Assembly: GCA_964030475.1 (NCBI GenBank)
Contig: CAXIPT010000012.1
Location: forward strand, 48,123-112,122
From: Tethya wilhelma
Lineage: Eukaryota; Porifera; Demospongiae; Tethyida; Tethyidae
DNA length: 64,000 bases
Direction of reading: 5' to 3'
In this document: positions 58,980 to 64,000 of the stretch, piece after piece
How the letters are laid out: each line of letters begins with the position of its first letter
How positions within the stretch are numbered: position 1 is the first letter of the stretch
Notes under the pieces: generated by a model
What the model was told of the DNA's origin: nothing
The model's database searches: none
What the model saw: the letters and a program-made list of their open reading frames with translations, nothing else
Program-made: the position numbers and the translations under genes

Positions 58980-59237
58980 AGGTTGTTCCTTCGACCACTG
59001 CCAAAAGTGTGTACAAAGTATTGTGCAAAAGTCAAAGAAGTCATTTCATACGACAGATCTCTTGCTGACTTCGAAGCACTGAAGGAAAAGGGTCTAAATT
59101 GGAATTCAATAAAAGAGGAATATCGTGTGAAGAATTCACATTTGCCTAATGACAGTGATTCCATCATCTACCCCCAAAATGAGGACTCATCGCTATTAAG
59201 GCCTGGGTCAACCTGTCAACTAATTAAAATCTTATGA
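58980..59237 (+). other. Possible exon, unknown
   Basis: After CTATTCAG the frame gives FLRPLPKVCTKYCAKVKEVI and FEALKEKGLNWNSIKEEYRV to a stop at 59237. It lies downstream of the nuclease-like gene on the same strand and repeats the string GAATTCACATTTGCC found in it. It may be an alternative 3' exon or a decayed fragment. Confidence 0.3.
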
Positions 59238-59403
59238 TGTTTGGATAATAATTACTTAACAATACATCACTGCAGCATTAATGTTTTAACAAAAATTAAA
59301 AATATACTCCATACTTAACTTTTGGACAGAGTTATGAAACCACAAAATAATTATTCATAGATATAGAATGGCCATATAAATTTATATACTATTTTACAAA
59401 TAG

Positions 59404-59704
59404 TTAATTAAACGGAATAGGAGGAGTGTTGCCATGGCAACCAAATTTTAATGACAAAGTCGGAACAATATAAACTTAATTTTGAGCGGAGCTTTTTTGA
59501 ATACATCGTTTCTATGGAGACTTATGGCCATTTTTGTCAAATTAACGCATAATTGCAGTGTGCTTTAAATGGAAAGTATTTAATAACTCACCATAGCAAC
59601 AAAGTATAAAAAAGTCCTTCGCTGAAAATCAATATTTTGGTGTCATAAATAAGTGATAAAATTTTGGTTGCCATGGCAACAGTCCTTCTATTCCGTTTAA
59701 TTAA
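59404..59704. mobile_element. 300-bp palindromic MITE (TTAATTAAACGGAATAG ends)
   Basis: The left end TTAATTAAACGGAATAGGAG and right end CTTCTATTCCGTTTAATTAA are inverted. GTTGCCATGGCAACCAAA and TTTTGGTTGCCATGGCAAC follow inward. Between it and 60060 no gene is seen. Confidence 0.85.
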
Positions 59705-60059
59705 ATCGTTAATATTATGAATATTAATTAGGTCACATGACTAATTAATTTTTTAAAAAGATAAGGATGGATGAAAGTTTATTTGTCTCCATTTCTATGG
59801 TGACAACATACTCTATTAGAAAGTTATTCCAATTCTGCATAAAACTTGGCCTTAATTAGTTACCATATACTGACCCAGGCCTTAATGGCCCTGAGGAACA
59901 AGGCACATCTTCTCCCCCCACCCGGAAAAAGAGAAAGCTAAATGACAAACAAGACACATCTTAGAACATTTTTTATGTGTTGATCACTTACTTGATTTAC
60001 CTCTGATTTACCCTTTTTTTCATTTATTTTCGTGTTGGAATTCTCTATATGGACTCATT

Positions 60060-60720
60060 TGCAGTTGGTTTAAGAGGAACGGCAACTGTATAACACCCTC
60101 ACCAAGTGTTTGCCTCCTTGCCAGGTTAGATGAATGCATAACTTACGGGATGGGGGTTGAGGGTGGGGGGATGGTGATGGGTTAAGTCTAAAGAATTGGA
60201 AAGTTGCTTTATATACAATACACTGTGGTTTGATCTCTTTGAACCCCTGAGAGAGGGATCGAACCACACCAAACACCTGTAGAACACCTTCACCAATTGT
60301 TAGAGTGTCCAGTAGTGTAGTTCTAAGAGGTTCGGAAGGAATGAACCACACCAAACACCTGTAGAACACCCTCACCAAATGTTGGTCCAGTAGTGTAGTT
60401 CGAAGAGGTTCGGAGTGTCCAGTAGTGTAGTTCGAAGAGGTTAGGAAGGAATGAACCACACCGAACACCTGTAGAACACCCTCACCAAGTGATGGAGTGT
60501 CCAGTAGTGTAGTTCGAAGAGGTTCGGAAGGAATGAACCACACCGAACACCTGTGGAACACCCTCACCAAGTGTTTGCCTGTCCAGTAGTGTAGTTCGAA
60601 GAGGTTCGGAGGGATCGAACCACACCGAACACCTGTAGAACACCCTCACCAAGTGTTGGAGTGTCCAGTAGTGTAGTTCGAAGAGGTTCGGAAGGAATAA
60701 ATCACACCGAACACCTGTGC
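60060..60720 (-). repeat. 84-bp satellite, largest block
   Basis: About six to seven units of GTGTCCAGTAGTGTAGTTCG...AACACCCTCACCAAGTG. One unit is truncated and one insert of unique sequence lies at 60120-60240. Because 84 is a multiple of three, a long open frame runs through it, which is not a gene. Confidence 0.95.
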
Positions 60721-60899
60721 TGCAGTTGGGTTCGTGGTATCGCAGATCGGATTCTCACAGGTCCACCCAACAGAGCAAAGAGAAGCCAGGAACTGAGCAT
60801 CGTTAGGGGTCGTGGGGATGGTTGATGCGGAGTGGTCAGGACTAATGTGTCATACCATCATGGTGGACCTTTACTATCAGTATTCATTTATTTACCTGT

Positions 60900-61550
60900 T
60901 GACTTATTTTGGAGGTTGAATCATGGTTGTGTTATGATTTTATGCTCTTGCCATGCAATCGGAGTTTCATAAACTTATTTTTTACAGTGACTGACTTTGA
61001 AAGAGAAGTGATACCAAGAAACATAACAATGAATACAGATATTACACTAAGAGTTTTAACATGTGCATGGGATAAAGTTATAGTTAAAGCACAGTTGCAG
61101 GGATTTACGGCAGTAAACTTACAAAGCCCAAGGGCAAGGTAGGTTTATAGCTGCCATAAATCCCTGGCAATTGTGCTATAATTGTTATATATCCAACATG
61201 ATTGGCTCTCTATTGCGCATGCACAGTATAACTATGGCAACAGAAACTGAAATTTTTACTGACACAAAATGATGGCTTGCCAAATGCTCTCATCTTCTGT
61301 TCAGGCCTGTACAGTAGATCCTAGCTGTTTAGGCATGTGTTCTTGGACTAACTGTCCTGGAAATGCTGATTCGGAAGATTTTGAACCACACCCCGTCAGT
61401 GGTGGAAGTGAGCTACGCCCTCTATTTACAAGCAAACAGTCTCAGAGTCACTCAAGACGTTTTGCAGTGGCAACCGACAAAGAGTTGGCTGCAGGGATAG
61501 TTAGGCTATATACCCATAGCATCGCTTTTGTAAGCCTGGTTGGCTAACTG
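60900..61550 (+). other. Unassigned open frames next to the Crypton remnant
   Basis: Frames at 60981-61142 (VTDFEREVIPRNITMNTDI) and 61269-61547 (SELRPLFTSKQSQSHSRRF) are unrecognised. 61193-61245 is an inverted copy of 62725-62785 (ATGATTGGCTCTCTATTG), which places this stretch as a likely piece of the same element. Confidence 0.3.
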
Positions 61551-62097
61551 GAAAAAAAGCTTTAAACGCGGGGCTATATCCTTGGGTATTAGACCTTCTC
61601 GTACATTAGGCTTTTTTACCAGCAAAAGCTTCACTAAGTACCAAGACTTGGAGTATAGTTAGCTTGATTGTTGCTTAGTTGCATCATAAAAAAAAACTTT
61701 GCCCAATCTCTTTTAGTATTAGAAAAACAAGAAGGCGTAGCTGCTAAAAACTAAAATAAATTTGACGTCATTCACTTCCAGCGTAAAGTCAGTTAAGTTT
61801 CAAACTTTACCACTTGCCATAGTCTTAGTACAGTAACAGGTGGGGTTTAACTAGTATATTTTCCCTCCCTCAGGGCTACAAGGGAAAATATGAGCTATAT
61901 TTTCCCTCCTCCAGGCTAGTACAATGACCAATAAGAATGCAGCTTTACTCAACTGATTTGTATTTTGCATTGCATACTGAATTATTTCCAAGTAGCATAC
62001 AAGTTCTTTCAACAAGAATACAATAAAGTCACATAATGGTGTGCATATTGTATAATTATAATACAATGAATTATTGGGTGTCCACCATGCTAAATAA

Positions 62098-62765
62098 TTA
62101 ATCAAACTCTGCCAGTGTATTTGACATCTGTGCACGAGTCATTGCCTGTGGGGTCACTGTAGGCATAGCATTAAAGTTTATAGTGCATCCATGTAAATTC
62201 TGAAGAGATATAGTTGGAACTTGATGAGAAGATGATGCAGACATATCAATAGTATGAGTTTTGCTTGACATATGTTGGCTAATGTCATTAAACAAGATGG
62301 TCCAGGAGCATTTGAGAGTATAGAAAATACAGCTTTATGTTGTGTATCATCTACTCTTTCATAAGATCTCAAAACCTCCAAAGAACGGTGTCCTGTTCGT
62401 TCTTGGATTACTTTCTCAGGTACTCCACGTCTCTGTAGCTGACGATGCACGTAAACTCTGATTTGTTTTGCGTCCTTGGATTCCAGCAGAAATGCACATT
62501 TTCTTCAACTTTGAACACAAGATATTTTTTCCGATAGGAACCGAACTATACCATGGTGTACCTGGATTGCTTGAAATTCTTTCAAGAGGTCCAAGTCTTT
62601 CTCTACAGCATCTGATGGTAGCTTGCTTATATACATGTCAAGAATGCGGACTAGACATCGTTCACCTGCTTCTGGAGTTGGAAATAGTGGCTCTTCACTC
62701 GAAGCTGCTTGAAACTGCCATTTCTATTCTTTGCCATAGTTTTACTGTGCATGTGCAATAGAGAG
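62098..62765 (-). pseudogene. Crypton-type tyrosine recombinase, multiply frameshifted
   Basis: Across three - strand frames the C-terminal half of a tyrosine recombinase can be followed: ERCLVRILDMYISKLPSDA, then PGTPWYSSVPIGKN and AGIQGRKTNQSLRASSATE (with the first catalytic Arg), then RGVPEKVIQERTGHRSLEVL (His-x-x-Arg box) and LRSYERVDD (Tyr nucleophile), then a tail with LQNLHGCTINFN. Frameshifts lie near 62560, 62425 and 62290, so it is inactive. The tail is of the kind seen in animal Cryptons, from memory. An inverted copy of its upstream edge is at 61.2 kb. Confidence 0.75.
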
Positions 62766-62924
62766 CCAATCATGTTGAATACAAGTACAAAAACATTGGA
62801 AATGTAATGAGACACAGGAATGGCTAAATCGTAAAAAGAACGCAAACAAGATGGAATGGCTGATCCGTGTGTGCAGAATTCTTCCTGTATGGGCTGCATT
62901 TAACAATCTCCTTATTGAGTCTCN

Positions 62925-64000
62925 CTCCTATGTAACTATTGTAATTGTAATTATTATTGTACTTCACTATTTGGTTCTTTGGGGTTTAATAATTATAATA
63001 GTATACTGTGTGTTTGTCTGTTGTTCTACGCTTATTATGGTTGTGTTCACTACTGGCCACAATTCTCTGGTAGTGATGCTAGTGATTTCAGGCTCAAGCT
63101 CTTCCCACTTCTCTCACTGTTACTAAGGTTAAGTTTTGCCTAGATACAATTTTTAGGGGTTCACCATTACTTTTCAGATTCAATTCCTGCACTTCTTCCA
63201 TGTCCTTACAATTCCTATGCCACTTTGTTTGGAGATCCATGCATTATTCTTACAGCAAGCTGTCAGTTCACCACACTCCCTCGTTACTAATTCAAATCTC
63301 TAAAGGGACACCTCATTGATGTCATACCAAGTTAAATGGCAGTCTTTACATTATCCATCACACTTGCTGGCCTCAGTATTGGTAAGACTACCTATGAATT
63401 TGGGAAAAGATGGTCTTTGCAATCTTCTGTCTTTCAAGATAACTGTTTCAAAAATTACCACTTAAGCTTCAATGTCATCCTTTCAGTTTATGCAACCAGC
63501 TTTGGATCCTTTTAAGAGCTGTAGTTCCCTTTAATTGAATTTTAGGAACAGATACTTTAAAAGTATTCGTCAAACCGAGCTCACTGATTATCACCTCACT
63601 TTGTGCTCATTGAGCTTCTATGGTTCTGGACCTAGAAGTCAGCTATTTATTTTAATGTTCTCTTCTTCTGCACTGATGCCTCTTTCCTAATCTAAGCTCC
63701 GATGCTCATGCAACCATGCAACACAAAAATCTATTAAGATGAACAAAAGATTAAAAAAAACACACGTGTGCAGTATATTCCCATCTGTTATTAACACCAA
63801 CAGTGCACTAACTCATACAACCCAAGGGAATTTGTAACATTCACTGACTAAACATTATTTGACTTAATCATTGAACCAACATTTTGGTATAATCACAAAG
63901 AGTTCAAAGTCAATAATTATGGTATGCTTATGTAATGATATTACCACGACAGGGCATGATGTCATACAATAAAGGCTACATAATAAGAGTGCATGATAGT
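62925..64000. other. No gene recognised
   Basis: The final contig after the N at 62924. Short frames only, no repeats matched within the window, no RNA gene seen. Confidence 0.5.

Noticed and set aside
60070..60570. A 166-codon open frame on the - strand
   Set aside because: It is the 84-bp satellite read through; repeated VRVF/EPLRTTLL strings simply mirror the repeat.
1..64000. CRISPR arrays, operons, ribosome-binding sites or prokaryotic islands
   Set aside because: Introns with GT-AG borders, LINEs and MITEs throughout; the regular repeats seen are minisatellites without spacers.

Overview
The window is animal genomic DNA, most likely from a demosponge. It is AT-rich and intron-rich, with GT-AG introns and many microsatellites, MITE-like hairpins and dispersed repeats. 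The sponge assignment is inference: it rests on recall of gene families expanded in sponges and on repeat style. The sequence is a scaffold of ten contigs joined by single N bases at 7239, 9865, 29267, 36103, 46696, 47772, 52752, 56105 and 62924. Several joins interrupt genes or sit at the edge of inverted copies, so order and orientation across an N should not be trusted.

The one large conserved gene is PIKfyve/Fab1, the phosphatidylinositol-3-phosphate 5-kinase. Its amino-terminal half (DEP, a CCT/TCP1-like domain, and a Cys/His region) is on the + strand at 29.27-35.81 kb. Its carboxy-terminal half (helical linker, Ser-rich linker, PIP-kinase domain) is on the - strand at 9.12-0.24 kb and runs off the left edge. 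Every intron phase I could check inside each half is compatible, and the halves overlap almost nothing, so this looks like one gene cut and re-oriented by a scaffolding error or an inversion. A Ser-rich first exon on the - strand at 36.2-36.7 kb may be its start. No FYVE domain is visible.

Region by region: 0.2-9.1 kb is PIKfyve C-half, with a nested opposite-strand gene for a papain-fold, LRAT/NlpC-like protein and degenerate tandem copies. 9.7 kb is the start of a protein kinase cut by a gap. 11.2-11.7 kb is a transposon-type gene fragment. 12-14.7 kb is packed with inverted-repeat elements. 14.8-15.3 kb is an acidic repeat protein. 15.6-16.1 and 24.6-25.3 kb hold two 3' ends of one LINE family. 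19.6-22.1 kb is a direct duplication with an ankyrin exon. 25.5-28.8 and 38.6-47.3 kb share diverged, partly coding-like repeated segments. 47.5-52.8 kb is a transposon cluster with a palindrome, a DD34E transposase and two broken THAP domains. 53.6-56.4 kb is a well-supported ten-exon - strand gene of unknown function embedded in an 84-bp satellite. 57.7-58.8 kb is a PD-(D/E)XK nuclease-like gene with a frameshift. 62.1-62.8 kb is a multiply frameshifted Crypton-type tyrosine recombinase.

No pathway links these genes. PIKfyve acts on endosomal phosphoinositides; most of the rest is mobile-element material and lineage-specific genes. All coordinates come from reading the sequence by eye; splice sites were chosen from AG/GT signals plus phase consistency.
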